A stretch of 64,000 nucleotides of DNA from DASXVU01 sp963732855 (GTDB lineage Archaea; Thermoplasmatota; Thermoplasmata; Methanomassiliicoccales; UBA472), in NCBI GenBank assembly GCA_963732855.1, contig CAVTBB010000005.1:1-64000 (forward strand), given 5' to 3'. The notes below the pieces were generated by a model. That model was not told the DNA's origin and searched no databases. It saw nothing but the letters and a program-made list of their open reading frames with translations. Position numbers and translations under genes: made by a program. Positions 26,307 to 36,397 of the stretch are shown here, one piece after another. Position 1 is the stretch's first letter; each line of letters opens with the position of its first letter.

Positions 26307-27866
26307 TCAGCCCTCGAAATCAAATAGGGACTTCTGTTTGGTTTTTTCCTCTGCGGCCGGCTCCGGTTTGTCAGGCTTTTCCAGTCCCGCTTCCTTTTTT
26401 GGCTCTTCCTCAGGCAGGGGTTTCACCGGTTCAGGCTTTGGCTCGGGATGCTTCTCCACCACTTCCAGCAGCGATTCCGCTTTCTTCCGCCCCTTCTTCT
26501 TTTTCTCTGCCGACTTCGGACGGCTTTCATCCTCTCCCCGCATGACGCCGGTGGATGCCCCTTTGATGACGGTGAGTTCCTGCATCAGGTGCTTGACCGC
26601 GACTGAATCGACCTTCTGACCCAACAGGTACCCCGCTTCCTCCTGCTGGACGTCAAGCTTCAGTGACATGCTGATGCGGAACTCCTTGTTCGCTTGGTAC
26701 AGCGTTTGGAAGTAGGGCAGGATATCGGACTGCGTCTGCGCCTTGGACGCATGGCATTCGCGCCCGATCTTGAGGATGACATCCCCTTCCACCCCGCGGG
26801 CGTTCTTGGATGATGCCATTCGCATGATCGTGAACGGAAATCGATACTGTACCCACGCATGATACAGTTTCTTTTTCGCTACTGTGACCCCTAGCGCCAT
26901 GTTATCGGTGGCGTAGGACCAGAACCCATAGTATTGACGGCGATGCACCCGCCCCAAGAAGATATCGGCCCTCGAGAGTCGGTCGAACGCCCTTTCCAGG
27001 TCCTCGTGGTCCTTGTACTCCAGCGGCACGTTCTCGTCCAGCCACTTGAGCACGAAATCAGGCGACTCTCCGATGTCCATCATCATGCGCTTGGCCTTCT
27101 GGCCATTGCTGCCGTGAAGTATCTCGCCCATCAGGTCGTACATCGATTTGGTGGAGAGCCTGGAATCCATGACGTCGGCGTCGTCATCGCCCACGCTCAA
27201 CGCCCCTAGGGACACTGCCTGAAGGTCCCGGATGGCCGCCCGCATGTCTCCGTTGGCATTCTCGGCAATATGGTCGAACGCCTTCTCTGACACCTCGACC
27301 CCCTGGTCTGCGGCGATGCGGCGGAGCACCGTCTTCATCGTGTTCGCGTTGATCTTGCTGAAGCTGATCGCCTTGGCCGACTTGATGGCCGAGCTGCGCC
27401 GGCTCAACGCATAGAGGTCGTTGACGATGAGGATGACCGGCTGTTTCGTCGTCTGGATGAGCTCCGCTATGGCCGGGATGCCGCCATGGTCCTCCCTGCC
27501 AAAGACATTGTCCGCCTCGTCCAGGATGATGAGCTTGTGCCTTCCGTCCTTGGTCGAAAGGAACTCACCGGTGTCGCTGAACGTTTCACCGACCGCGCCC
27601 CTTATGGCGATCCTCTGTATGGAATCGGCATTACGGTGATCTGAGGCGTTCATCTCTACTACGCCCCACCCCATCTCCTTGGCCAGTGCCAGAGCCGTGC
27701 TGGTCTTGCCTATGCCGGGAGGCCCCTTGAGCACCACCACCTTATCGTGTGGCCTGCCCTGTTCCCATGACAACGCCCAATCCTTCAGCTCCTTGACCGC
27801 CTTAGGATTCCCTACCACATCCTTCAGGCTCTTTGGCCGGTAGAGCTCTGTCCAATCGTCGCCCAT
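26307..27866 (-). CDS. rfcL: Replication factor C large subunit
   Basis: 519 residues from ATG 27866, starting MGDDWTELYRPKSLKDVVGN. The Walker A segment is LKGPPGIGKTSTALALA, Walker B is LIILDEADNVFG, and sensor 1 lies in PVILIVNDLY. It ends in a long Lys/Glu/Pro tail and QKSLFDFEG, a PCNA-interacting box (Q..L..F). The protein loads the sliding clamp with RfcS, whose gene is not here. An upstream ATG (27923) adds a hydrophobic stretch absent from the family and overlaps the TATA box, so 27866 is chosen. It is followed by taw1. Confidence 0.95.
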   Translation of the reverse strand: MGDDWTELYRPKSLKDVVGNPKAVKELKDWALSWEQGRPHDKVVVLKGPPGIGKTSTALALAKEMGWGVVEMNASDHRNADSIQRIAIRGAVGETFSDTGEFLSTKDGRHKLIILDEADNVFGREDHGGIPAIAELIQTTKQPVILIVNDLYALSRRSSAIKSAKAISFSKINANTMKTVLRRIAADQGVEVSEKAFDHIAENANGDMRAAIRDLQAVSLGALSVGDDDADVMDSRLSTKSMYDLMGEILHGSNGQKAKRMMMDIGESPDFVLKWLDENVPLEYKDHEDLERAFDRLSRADIFLGRVHRRQYYGFWSYATDNMALGVTVAKKKLYHAWVQYRFPFTIMRMASSKNARGVEGDVILKIGRECHASKAQTQSDILPYFQTLYQANKEFRISMSLKLDVQQEEAGYLLGQKVDSVAVKHLMQELTVIKGASTGVMRGEDESRPKSAEKKKKGRKKAESLLEVVEKHPEPKPEPVKPLPEEEPKKEAGLEKPDKPEPAAEEKTKQKSLFDFEG

Positions 27867-27888
27867 GGCGCCCTTAGCTATGTGGAAA

Positions 27889-27900
27889 ATGGATTTATAA
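27889..27900 (-). promoter_or_regulatory. TATA box of rfcL
   Basis: On the minus strand the sequence AGTTATAAATCC lies about 25 bases before ATG 27866, the spacing expected for a leaderless archaeal transcript. Confidence 0.6.
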
Positions 27901-27983
27901 CTGAGCATCGGGGCATTGAACATTATGAAAAATATGGAAAAGGATTTGAAGGGGGTTTGGCTGGTGTTCCGGCCTTTGTAGGA

Positions 27984-30461
27984 CTAGTGCTTCCACTTGT
28001 CCTTGGGCTTCACCTTGCGCATCACCATGATCACCACGACCGCGATTATGACGATGCCGATGACCCCCGCTATGAGGAGTAGCATCAGCGAATTGTCGTC
28101 GGTCGGATTGGTGCTGTATGGGTTGATGGAGAACTCCTGGGACGCCAGCGAGGCGCCTTCCGAGTTGACCGCCACGACCCGATAGTACATGGTGTTGCCA
28201 TTGTCCACGGCGGTGTCGTTGTAGACGTAAGCATTGCCCGCCACGGTAGCGATCAACACCTCAGAGCCGCTCGCGGTGCCCCGGTAGATGCGGTAGTTGG
28301 TGACCTCTGCGCCTCCGGTGGACGTTGGTGGCGACCAGGTAAGCCTTACGAAGTGATCTCCCCGGGTGCCGTTAACCTCGTTCGGTATGGATGGGGTTGT
28401 CAGCGACGCGGCAATGAGAAGGTCGGAGTTACTGTCAGAATAATAGCTGACATGCAGCCTGTCGTTCATGTCGCATGCCATCGAAACCATCATGCCGATG
28501 TTCTGGGTGTCAACGTCTGAGTAGAGCCACTTGCCCTGGATGAACTGAGCCACGCGCAGGGATTCGTTCATGCTGCCGCCGTCGATCAACGGGTAGGCTA
28601 TGCGCGGCTGTCCCTTCGAGTCCAGCACCAAAGAGCTGAACTGACCGGATGAGTCGATCCGGGTGAGCCCCCAGGAGTTCTCGGTGCCCTTGGCGTACTT
28701 CAGGCTGTTGCCGGTCACGTCGAAGTAGCTGATGTGCAGAGTGTTGTCCTTGGCAATGGCCATTGATACCTCGGCACCGCCATTCCCACTGTTGGAGTCA
28801 ACGCTGGATATGGTCCAGGACCCTCCCTTGTTGGTGGCTATCTTCAGACCTACAGCGGTGTTATAGGCGATGTGGACCTTGTTCATTGAGTCGATGACGA
28901 TCGCGTTCCCATCCTTCACTTGGTTGCTCGGGTCGATCGCAAGGATGTTCCAGCTGCCATTCGGGTTGGTCGCGTACTTCAGGTTCTGCGAGGTTCCGTC
29001 ATAATAGCTGATGTGGACGGTCGCGTTCTGGTCCACCGCGATGGAGCTAGTATGCCCGACGACGTTCGTGGCGTCGATCGTGCTCATTGTCCAAAATCCG
29101 TTCACGTTGGTGGCGAACTTGAGAGCGTGGTTACCGGCATCAAAATAGCTGATGTAGCTGAACCCGCTCGGGCCGATGGCCAATGACGGCGCCTCTCCGA
29201 CACTGCTGCTGTTGTCAACGATAACGGTGCTCCAGGACCCTGCCTGGTAAACGGCGAACTTGAGAACGTGGTTGGTTGCGTCGTAGTAAGCGATCCGGAC
29301 GGTACCGAACTTGTCCACGACGATGGAACTGTCACGGCCGATGTCGCCCGGGCTCTCGACCGTGGACAGCGCCCATTGAGCGCCGTTCGATGTGGCGTAC
29401 ATCAGATAGTGGTTGGTGTTATCCAGGTATGCAAGGTATACCTTATCGTACGAATCGAACCCGAGAGCGCATCTGATCCCCATGTCAGACCTGGAATCGA
29501 CCAGGAAGTTCTGCCATGATCCCGCCATGTTATTGGCGTATCTCAGATCTCCGTTGCTAGCGTCGTAGTAGACGATGTGCACGAAGTTCTTCGAGTCCGC
29601 CGCGATCGACGAGTACGAGACCGTTGCGATGGTGTCCACGGTGACCGGGACGGTCCATGTGGTGCTGTACATCACGTACTTGAGATGGTGGTCGGTCGTG
29701 TTGTAGTATGATATGTGAACGCTGCCATTCCCGGCGACGGCGATCGAGGTATACGTTCCGACCGTGCCCGCTCCGGGTACCTGGCTTGCCGCCCATGTAC
29801 CGCTCGCGTTCGTTGCCATTCTCAGCTGGTTGTTGCTGATCTCCACGCAGCTGATGTAGATCTTGCCAGTAGCATCGACCGCGATGGCCGATCCGAAGCC
29901 TGATTGTCCGGATGCCGGTGAGTCCACGGCTGTCGCGACCCAGTTTCCGCCGGCGTTGGTGGCGTACTTCAGCGCCTTGTTATCGGTGTCCTGATAGCTG
30001 ATGTGGACCACGTTGTTCTTGTCCACCGCGATGGCGTTGTATTGACCGCCGTTGTCGACGTTGGCCGTTGTCCAGGATCCGCCCTTGTTGGTGGCGTAGA
30101 TCAGTTTATGATTCACACTATCAAAGAATGCGATGTGGACCTTTCCATTGGAATCGACCGCGATGGAGTTGTATATGCCCCCGCTCGCCACGACCTCGCC
30201 CTTCCAGGTCCCGTCATCATTCGTCGCATACATCAGTTTGGAGTTGCCCGCGTCATAATAGCTGATGTGGACATTTCCAGAGCTGTCTACCGCCATGGAA
30301 ATTGATGATTGAGCATTGCTCTTGTTGTCAATTGTACCCTTTAGCCAAGTAACTTCTGGCAATTGGGTTCCGGTTATTGCCTGTGCCGGCGTGACCATGA
30401 CGAATCCGAATAAGATCGGGAGCATCAAAACTGCCACTACGGCTGCTATCTTTGCCTTCAT
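27984..30461 (-). CDS. Large extracellular beta-propeller/Fn3 surface protein
   Basis: 825 residues. Residues 1-28 form a signal peptide ending AITG. About 14 repeats of some 45 residues follow, each with the form HISYYDAGNSKLMYATNDDG then W and IAVDSNGKVHI, as in PD40/NHL-like propellers. A fibronectin type III domain lies at about 685-775, and a C-terminal membrane helix (LLLIAGVIGIVIIAVVVIMV) is followed by a basic tail. It is therefore a cell-surface protein anchored at its C-terminus. Ligand and role are unknown; the repeats suggest binding or adhesion. It faces a secreted protease gene across a shared promoter region. Confidence 0.85.
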   Translation of the reverse strand: MKAKIAAVVAVLMLPILFGFVMVTPAQAITGTQLPEVTWLKGTIDNKSNAQSSISMAVDSSGNVHISYYDAGNSKLMYATNDDGTWKGEVVASGGIYNSIAVDSNGKVHIAFFDSVNHKLIYATNKGGSWTTANVDNGGQYNAIAVDKNNVVHISYQDTDNKALKYATNAGGNWVATAVDSPASGQSGFGSAIAVDATGKIYISCVEISNNQLRMATNASGTWAASQVPGAGTVGTYTSIAVAGNGSVHISYYNTTDHHLKYVMYSTTWTVPVTVDTIATVSYSSIAADSKNFVHIVYYDASNGDLRYANNMAGSWQNFLVDSRSDMGIRCALGFDSYDKVYLAYLDNTNHYLMYATSNGAQWALSTVESPGDIGRDSSIVVDKFGTVRIAYYDATNHVLKFAVYQAGSWSTVIVDNSSSVGEAPSLAIGPSGFSYISYFDAGNHALKFATNVNGFWTMSTIDATNVVGHTSSIAVDQNATVHISYYDGTSQNLKYATNPNGSWNILAIDPSNQVKDGNAIVIDSMNKVHIAYNTAVGLKIATNKGGSWTISSVDSNSGNGGAEVSMAIAKDNTLHISYFDVTGNSLKYAKGTENSWGLTRIDSSGQFSSLVLDSKGQPRIAYPLIDGGSMNESLRVAQFIQGKWLYSDVDTQNIGMMVSMACDMNDRLHVSYYSDSNSDLLIAASLTTPSIPNEVNGTRGDHFVRLTWSPPTSTGGAEVTNYRIYRGTASGSEVLIATVAGNAYVYNDTAVDNGNTMYYRVVAVNSEGASLASQEFSINPYSTNPTDDNSLMLLLIAGVIGIVIIAVVVIMVMRKVKPKDKWKH

Positions 30462-30851
30462 TTTCGTATCCCATCCCCCTTCGCACCTGAGGTGCTGATT
30501 CAGGTCAATAAATCACGTTATGGATATTTATATTGTGGCTTGACACATTGGCTGGTATGCACGTCGAACCCAGAATGATAAGGCAGTTCTAAGTATGGCA
30601 TATCATGAATGTTCGACCGAAACATCGAGAGGGGATTTGTAGGATTATTAGGATGTGGAGGGTGAATTGATGGGCCGAGGACCTGGGATGGTTTGTTTCC
30701 GATCGATATTTTGTCTAAGATTCTCATTAAAGATCAGCGGGGGACGTGGGGGGGATTTTCTTAGAAATTGATAATCAGAACAATTAATTATTGTCATGTA
30801 TATGTTGTTACCAGTGATCCTTTCGAGGGTCTAATTATTGGAGGGAATTGA
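30462..30851. other. Divergent intergenic region of two surface-protein genes
   Basis: 390 bases holding the promoters of the propeller protein and the protease. GTATATGTTG and TTATTGGAGGG near 30800-30845 are candidate promoter and ribosome-site sequences for the rightward gene. No RNA or repeat is recognised. Confidence 0.45.
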
Positions 30852-32942
30852 GTGAGTTCTACGAAGATGTTAAGTTTAGCTTTGGCTATGTTAATGGTCG
30901 TAGGGGCGATTTCCATAGCCGTGCCCAGCTCAGCGATGACGGTAAATGCAAGCATTGCTGATGTGGAAAAGAAGGACATTGGACCTGAGATTCGAGTCTC
31001 GCAGCCTAACATGGCCGAGGTCATAGCTGCTGCCTCAGAGATATCTGGCCGGTCTGGCTCGGCTGATGTGTATGATGTGGGCGATACCGAATCATACTAT
31101 GTGGATGGATACGGTCCATCTAATTTCATTGAGTTTGAAAAAAGGGGGGAGGGGACCCTGGTAGAGGTATGGATCGCAACGGACCTAAGCTTCCCTACCG
31201 GAGACCCCCGCAATGCCGACCCGAACAAGATCACGATTTATGACTGGCAGGTCGAATACCTCATCGAAGAGTATGAGGATGTTATCTACCCCATTGAGAC
31301 CAATTACTTTGGCACCCCTACATTCCACGATGGGTCCAATTCGGTCTTTGAAGGCTATGGATTGCCATTCTTCAACGATGACGACGGAAAACTGATGATC
31401 ATGGTTTTCAACATGGTCGATGACAGCTATTTCGATCCGACCTATCCGAGTTATGTGGTCGGCTACTATTCACCGACCATCGAGGACTATTATAATCGCA
31501 ATGTCATACATCTCGACAGCTATGACTGGACGAACAGACTCGGTGCGGATGTGGCCAGACCGTTTGTGTATGAATCCACGATCGCCCACGAATACCAGCA
31601 CCTGTTGCACGACGACCTCGATGAGGATGAGGTATCCTTCATCAACGAGGGTTGCTCGATGTACGCAGAGATGCTTTGCGGATATGGAGAGCCATGGGGA
31701 TACATTGAGCAATTCCTCTTCACCCCTGATAACTCCCTGACCGAGTGGGGAGACCAGGGTGACATCAACATCATCGCCGATTATGGCGCTGCTGCGATGT
31801 TCGCCATCTACCTCAATGATCACTTCGGAGGGGCGGACTTTATTGCCGCCCTAGCCGCTAATGAGGATAACGGAGAAGAGGGAGTGACCTCGACCCTGGC
31901 AGCTGCTGGCTTTGCGAATTGGGATTTCGATAGGGTCTTCGATAATTGGAAAATGGCCAACTTGATCCATTCCGATGTCTTCGGTGATGGATGGTACAAT
32001 TACGTGTCGATCGACCTGAACAATCCTTTGGCGGGAGAGCTCAGCACTCTGAAGATCAAACCTGGAATGGGCTTTGTTACTCAGTCCTCCGCTTTCCAAC
32101 ATACTTGGACCCAGGACGGATACAACACTGGAACATATCTGCTAGGGCCTTACGGGACCGACTACCTAAAGATCCAGGGGACGAGGGCAGGGGAGCTGAA
32201 CAAGCTCAACTTCAAGTTCGATGGCAATGACAATTACGAACCGGGCTGGAGCCTCGTTTCAAGCCCTACTGTCCTGGGAACGTCAGGCATGGCCTGGTAT
32301 TCAGGCGCTAGTGACCTCAGAGACGTCGCTATATTTGGAACGGTCGACTTGAGAGGAATGACAGAGGCAACACTCACCTTCGACACGTCCTATGCGATGG
32401 AAGAAGGATGGGACTTCGGCTTCGTGCAGGTTTCGACAGACCGTGGAAGTACGTGGACTTCGCTCGGAAACGGCTTCACTACCGACGTTATTGTTCCTGA
32501 GGGCCACCCTGATATTGCGGCAAATCTACCCGGGCTTACTGGATCTGGTTCAGTGAACATGGCATTCGATCTGTCTGATTATCTTGGCAGTGAAGTGAAG
32601 GTCGCGTTCCGGTACATGACTGATTGGGGCTATACTGAGCAGGGTTGGTTCGTTGACAATATCGCCATAAACGGAAATGTCATAGATAATGGCGATGCGA
32701 TACGGTCCTTCGAATCAATGCAGCCACCTGTAGACGTTGACTTCTCGGTCACTATCTACGCGCCAGAATATATCAACGGTGCGATCTCGCTGCCGTATAA
32801 GATGGAAAATCTGAATCTGGCGGATGATACCGAGACCGTGACCAAGAGCCTCGCGGGTTTCTCTGCATATAAGGATGTCTATATCATCGTATCATCCGAC
32901 GCTGGGCCAACCAACTATAAGTTCGGTCTGCTCAAAGGCTAA
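30852..32942 (+). CDS. Secreted HExxH metallopeptidase
   Basis: 696 residues from GTG 30852, preceded by GGAGGG. Residues 1-28 are a signal peptide (LALAMLMVVGAISIAVPSSA). The zinc site TIAHEYQHLLH (H246, E247, H250) and the downstream NEGCSMYAEML glutamate resemble clan MA peptidases of the M30/hyicolysin type. The region 400-620 holds a beta-sandwich like that of immune-inhibitor-A type peptidases (TLTFDTSYAMEEGWDFGFVQ). No C-terminal anchor is seen, so it is probably released. It sits opposite the propeller gene and may act on surface proteins or scavenge peptides. Confidence 0.85.
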   Translation: MSSTKMLSLALAMLMVVGAISIAVPSSAMTVNASIADVEKKDIGPEIRVSQPNMAEVIAAASEISGRSGSADVYDVGDTESYYVDGYGPSNFIEFEKRGEGTLVEVWIATDLSFPTGDPRNADPNKITIYDWQVEYLIEEYEDVIYPIETNYFGTPTFHDGSNSVFEGYGLPFFNDDDGKLMIMVFNMVDDSYFDPTYPSYVVGYYSPTIEDYYNRNVIHLDSYDWTNRLGADVARPFVYESTIAHEYQHLLHDDLDEDEVSFINEGCSMYAEMLCGYGEPWGYIEQFLFTPDNSLTEWGDQGDINIIADYGAAAMFAIYLNDHFGGADFIAALAANEDNGEEGVTSTLAAAGFANWDFDRVFDNWKMANLIHSDVFGDGWYNYVSIDLNNPLAGELSTLKIKPGMGFVTQSSAFQHTWTQDGYNTGTYLLGPYGTDYLKIQGTRAGELNKLNFKFDGNDNYEPGWSLVSSPTVLGTSGMAWYSGASDLRDVAIFGTVDLRGMTEATLTFDTSYAMEEGWDFGFVQVSTDRGSTWTSLGNGFTTDVIVPEGHPDIAANLPGLTGSGSVNMAFDLSDYLGSEVKVAFRYMTDWGYTEQGWFVDNIAINGNVIDNGDAIRSFESMQPPVDVDFSVTIYAPEYINGAISLPYKMENLNLADDTETVTKSLAGFSAYKDVYIIVSSDAGPTNYKFGLLKG

Positions 32943-33269
32943 ACCAAACCCTTTTAATTTCTCTTTTTTAGTCAGTTTACCAATTCCATACCATCCAATC
33001 GAACAGGCGGCTCTTGGCCTGCCGATCGAAATGGTTGTCATTGCAGCCTTGTCCTGCGTTTCTTGTGAGAAACAAGCATGTTCCGGTTAAGTTGAACGTT
33101 CAAAGGCTATCAAAATAATGGATTAACATATCTTTCACAATACCCACGAACTTGGATTGATCTTGGAACAGTTAAGCTCAATCCTTAACTCGAACGATCG
33201 GAATGCTAGAGGACGTTGCAAATTCTCCCACCAATAAGTGCCGGGTGAGAAATTCGAAATTGTGCGCTG

Positions 33270-33700
33270 CCAATTTCCTTCATTTCCGATTATATTATTC
33301 ATTGTTTATTATTAATTATAATACAATATAACATTATAATATATCTAATAGTTTATATCATATAATATTAATAAACTAATATTAATAATGTATTATCTTG
33401 ATTCGGACCTCAATCAAAACAATGCCCTGACAGCCAAAAACTGTATCTAATTATTTGTGTTATTTCGATTAGCAACCATATCATGGAATATCCATGTGAA
33501 ATAGACGATTATTAACAACTAACTCTGTACTATTACGTCAGGAAACTAATTATCGAATAATTTATTGCTAAATATTATATTTTACATTTTCTAAACATTA
33601 CTAATTATTATACACAATTACTTATTGGATATTAATTATATTATAATATTATGTATATTCATAAATCTAAAAAATGTTATGCGAAAAATTCGAAGGTGAA
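33270..33700. other. Very A+T-rich gap
   Basis: The 820 bases from 32943 to 33761 contain no supported gene. From about 33270 to 33700 the sequence is almost entirely A and T, with runs such as TTATTATTAATTATAATACA and an 8-bp inverted repeat TAGTTTAT (33349-33356) / ATAAACTA (33371-33378). The window contains no orc1/cdc6 gene near it, so an origin is not claimed. It is likely foreign or degenerate sequence, or a structural spacer. Confidence 0.5.
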
Positions 33701-33761
33701 TGATATTCCTTTCTAAAACACCGATGGAAATTCTTTATCATAGGCCGCTTATCCTAGGTTC

Positions 33762-34403
33762 GTGCGCATCTGCATAGCATGTGATTTTGATGGGACAATA
33801 ACCACCGTCGACACAGCCGAATTGACATTGAGAGTATTCGCTCCGGGAAAATGGGAGATATTCGATGTCCGGTTAGGCGAGGGCAAGATCTCGCTCGAGG
33901 AGTGCATGGTCAACCAATTCAAACTGATCAAGGCTTCAAAGGAAGAGATCATCCGAACGTTAGATGCTGCCGTGGGTCTACGGCCGGGAATTGCGGACCT
34001 GATCGAGTTCTGCAAAGCCAAAGGCATCGAGTTCACGATATTGAGCGCTGGACTTGATTTCTACATTGACCATACTATCTCCAAGTATGGCTGGACGAAC
34101 GTGAGGAGAGTGTCGGGAACAACGATCTTTGAAAACGGGATCTCGATCGAGTTCCCCAAACACAAATTTGCAGACTCGAGGACGTTCAAGGAAGACTTCG
34201 TGAAGATTCAAAAGGAATCGAAAAAAGATGTCTGGTATTTCGGGGATGGCACCTCTGACCGAGAAGGCGCACTGGCTGCCGACATGGTATTCTCGGTAGC
34301 AGGGTCACGACTATCGGCGATATTGGACGAAAAGGGGAAGATCCACCGGGATTTTCGGGACTTTGCAGAAGTCTTGAAAACACTGAAGAACTCACTGGCT
34401 TGA
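33762..34403 (+). CDS. MtnX/SerB-like HAD phosphatase
   Basis: 213 residues from GTG 33762. HAD motifs are ACDFDGTITT (motif 1, Asp nucleophile D8 and D10), ILSAGLDFYI (motif 2, Ser), Lys in the KEDFVKIQ region, and WYFGDGTSDREGALAADMVF (motif 4). The layout fits the phosphoserine-phosphatase/MtnX branch (2-hydroxy-3-keto-5-methylthiopentenyl phosphate phosphatase-like). It is probably a cytoplasmic small-molecule phosphatase. No methionine-salvage genes are adjacent, so the substrate is open. Confidence 0.82.
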   Translation: MRICIACDFDGTITTVDTAELTLRVFAPGKWEIFDVRLGEGKISLEECMVNQFKLIKASKEEIIRTLDAAVGLRPGIADLIEFCKAKGIEFTILSAGLDFYIDHTISKYGWTNVRRVSGTTIFENGISIEFPKHKFADSRTFKEDFVKIQKESKKDVWYFGDGTSDREGALAADMVFSVAGSRLSAILDEKGKIHRDFRDFAEVLKTLKNSLA

Positions 34404-34711
34404 TGGCGTATATAATCTCGATATTCGTTCTGAAATTCTCGAAAAAGACCAATGTCACCTACAAATTAGGATGCTTTTTAGTAATATTGGTTAATTATGT
34501 AGTAGATATCGATACCATTGTATTAAATTAAGCATTAACGTTTACTTGAATATCATTATCGAGAGCTGTATAAGAAGAGGGTTGAGCCAGTGAGTTGATA
34601 GCCAGCACTTATCAAACTTACAAACAAATGAAGTTCTCGTTATCAGGAATGCAATTTGAGCAGGTCCACTTGATATAATTACACGACTCTAAAACGTCGG
34701 GGCAATGTCTG

Positions 34712-36115
34712 GTGAAGATACATATCAGAGATTCCAAGCTTTTCTTGGTGACCGCGATGGTCATCCTGGTGATCATCGTCTCAGCATTCGGTTACAACTG
34801 GATAGTGCATGAGGAGGCCAGGACAGGGGGCATGGGAGAAAAATGGCATATGTCGTGGAGTCAGACCTATTGGCCAATGATGGACATGCAGACGCTCGAT
34901 AGCTCCATCCTGTTCACCGACTCCGAACACCACTTGATAACCCTGGTGGACGCGGATGGTTCGGTCAGGTGGTCGCATGACTACGGATCCGAGTTGGTCT
35001 ATACAGAGATCGTGGACGACAACGTCTATCTGATCGATGTTACTGAAGAAGGCCAATATGCCCTCGATTGCATCGGTATGGACGGAATTTGGAAATGGAC
35101 AACACCTTGCCCACCGATCCTCCGCTTCGCCCACGGCGACGACGGCCGAGAGTATGCTTCAGGCTATACCAACAGCAACATTATCATAAACACTACCATA
35201 TACAGTATAGAAGGAGGATCGATCAATTGGGCATTCACTCAGAACGGATCCTTGACCGTCGATCGGATCTGGAATGACGGCAGGGTGCTACTGCACCACA
35301 TGAACTTCGATGAATATCTCATCAACAATTCCTATACTACTGTATTAGACTCGGACGAAATGATACTACTGTCAGAGAACGGGACTCCAGTTTGGAATCT
35401 ACCGTTTCCAACGGAAGGCGGTTCCGACGGCAGATCCAGGGCTGAGGTCGCCAATAATGGAACAATCGTCTTGGTTCACGAGTATCCCATTCGCGCGTGG
35501 GAATCGGCAAGGATATCTCAGGGCTATTCAGTTTCAGGCACATTGATCTGGACAAGAAATGAGTCGTATGATTCATCAATAAGGACCGATTCCTATTTCG
35601 GATGTCTAGCAATGGAGGGAAATGTCGAATCTGTGTTCAAAGTCGATATGGCTGACGATTCTAACAGCTGGAACATCCTCCTGAATGATACCTGGGGCGG
35701 CTCCATGTACGACCTGGAAGGGATAGAGATATTCGTGTCCTCCAATGGCCAGGCTTATTGCATGGACCCGAACGGTTCGATCCTATGGCACATCGATGGC
35801 GGATTGACTGGATCCTCAGGATGTGCGATCAATCCAGAGCTGGGAATTCTGGCGAAATCACACCACTCCATAATGATGATCGGGATCGATGGATCTTGCT
35901 GGGTATACGATGGACTCGATTCAACGATCATTGGTGCCAGGTTCGGACCGGATGGCACGGTCATCGCTATGACCGAGGACAAATTGGTGATGATCCACAA
36001 ACCGACCGTATCCATGCCCACCGAGTATCTGATCGCTATGCTCTCGGTCGACCTGCTGATAACTTTGTCATTGATTCTGTGGATCGCGGACCGGTTGGTC
36101 AAGAAGGAGAACTAG
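34712..36115 (+). CDS. PQQ-like beta-propeller protein with two membrane anchors
   Basis: 467 residues from GTG 34712. An N-terminal membrane helix (LFLVTAMVILVIIVSAFGYN) is followed by repeats such as LITLVDADGSVRWSHDYGSE, LLSENGTPVWNLPFP and MDPNGSILWHIDGG, which are PQQ-repeat blades. A second helix (YLIAMLSVDLLITLSLILWI) ends in a basic tail. The propeller is expected to be outside the cell. No cofactor-dehydrogenase motif is seen, so it is probably a binding or assembly protein. Confidence 0.72.
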   Translation: MKIHIRDSKLFLVTAMVILVIIVSAFGYNWIVHEEARTGGMGEKWHMSWSQTYWPMMDMQTLDSSILFTDSEHHLITLVDADGSVRWSHDYGSELVYTEIVDDNVYLIDVTEEGQYALDCIGMDGIWKWTTPCPPILRFAHGDDGREYASGYTNSNIIINTTIYSIEGGSINWAFTQNGSLTVDRIWNDGRVLLHHMNFDEYLINNSYTTVLDSDEMILLSENGTPVWNLPFPTEGGSDGRSRAEVANNGTIVLVHEYPIRAWESARISQGYSVSGTLIWTRNESYDSSIRTDSYFGCLAMEGNVESVFKVDMADDSNSWNILLNDTWGGSMYDLEGIEIFVSSNGQAYCMDPNGSILWHIDGGLTGSSGCAINPELGILAKSHHSIMMIGIDGSCWVYDGLDSTIIGARFGPDGTVIAMTEDKLVMIHKPTVSMPTEYLIAMLSVDLLITLSLILWIADRLVKKEN

Positions 36116-36169
36116 GAACCGACACCCCCGGGCCTGCCCTGGAAAATGGGGCAGGTGGGGGGTCGAGGT

Positions 36170-36325
36170 TCATTTCTGTTCGGTTGTTTTCGATTGACCT
36201 TGTTCATACAAATCGGACAGCTCATTGAGGAACTGATCGTATGTCTTCCGAAACTTGAGCTTGTACAGCCGATCCCGTGTCGCAGGAGAAACCTGTATAC
36301 TCGTCTTCTTTTCCTCTTCCGTCAT
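36170..36325 (-). CDS. Small ribbon-helix-helix-like protein, 51 aa
   Basis: ATG 36325 to TGA 36170. It begins MTEEEKKTSIQVSPATRDRL and continues YKLKFRKTYDQFLNELSDLY, the strand (TSIQVS) plus two helices of short RHH/CopG-type or DUF7557-like antitoxin proteins. A 16-bp palindrome lies 57 bases upstream of its start. No toxin gene is next to it, so it could be a solitary regulator or the survivor of a toxin-antitoxin pair. Confidence 0.68.
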   Translation of the reverse strand: MTEEEKKTSIQVSPATRDRLYKLKFRKTYDQFLNELSDLYEQGQSKTTEQK

Positions 36326-36381
36326 CGCGATCCCTTCTGCCGCTAAGCGAAGAGTCCCATCCCTTCGATAAGCTAACCCGA

Positions 36382-36397
36382 CTATAGTTTACTATAG
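36382..36397. promoter_or_regulatory. Palindromic operator candidate upstream of the RHH gene
   Basis: CTATAGTTTACTATAG: arms CTATAGT and ACTATAG are exact reverse complements around TT. It lies 57-72 bases before the RHH start in an A+T-rich promoter region, the usual place for an autoregulated RHH operator. Confidence 0.55.

Noticed and set aside
25489..26619. Long plus-strand frame across taw1 and rfcL
   Set aside because: It runs opposite two certain genes and has no coherent domain; shadow frame.
33270..33700. A+T-rich tract as a replication origin
   Set aside because: No orc1/cdc6 gene, no repeated origin boxes that I could pair, and no skew calculation possible by eye.
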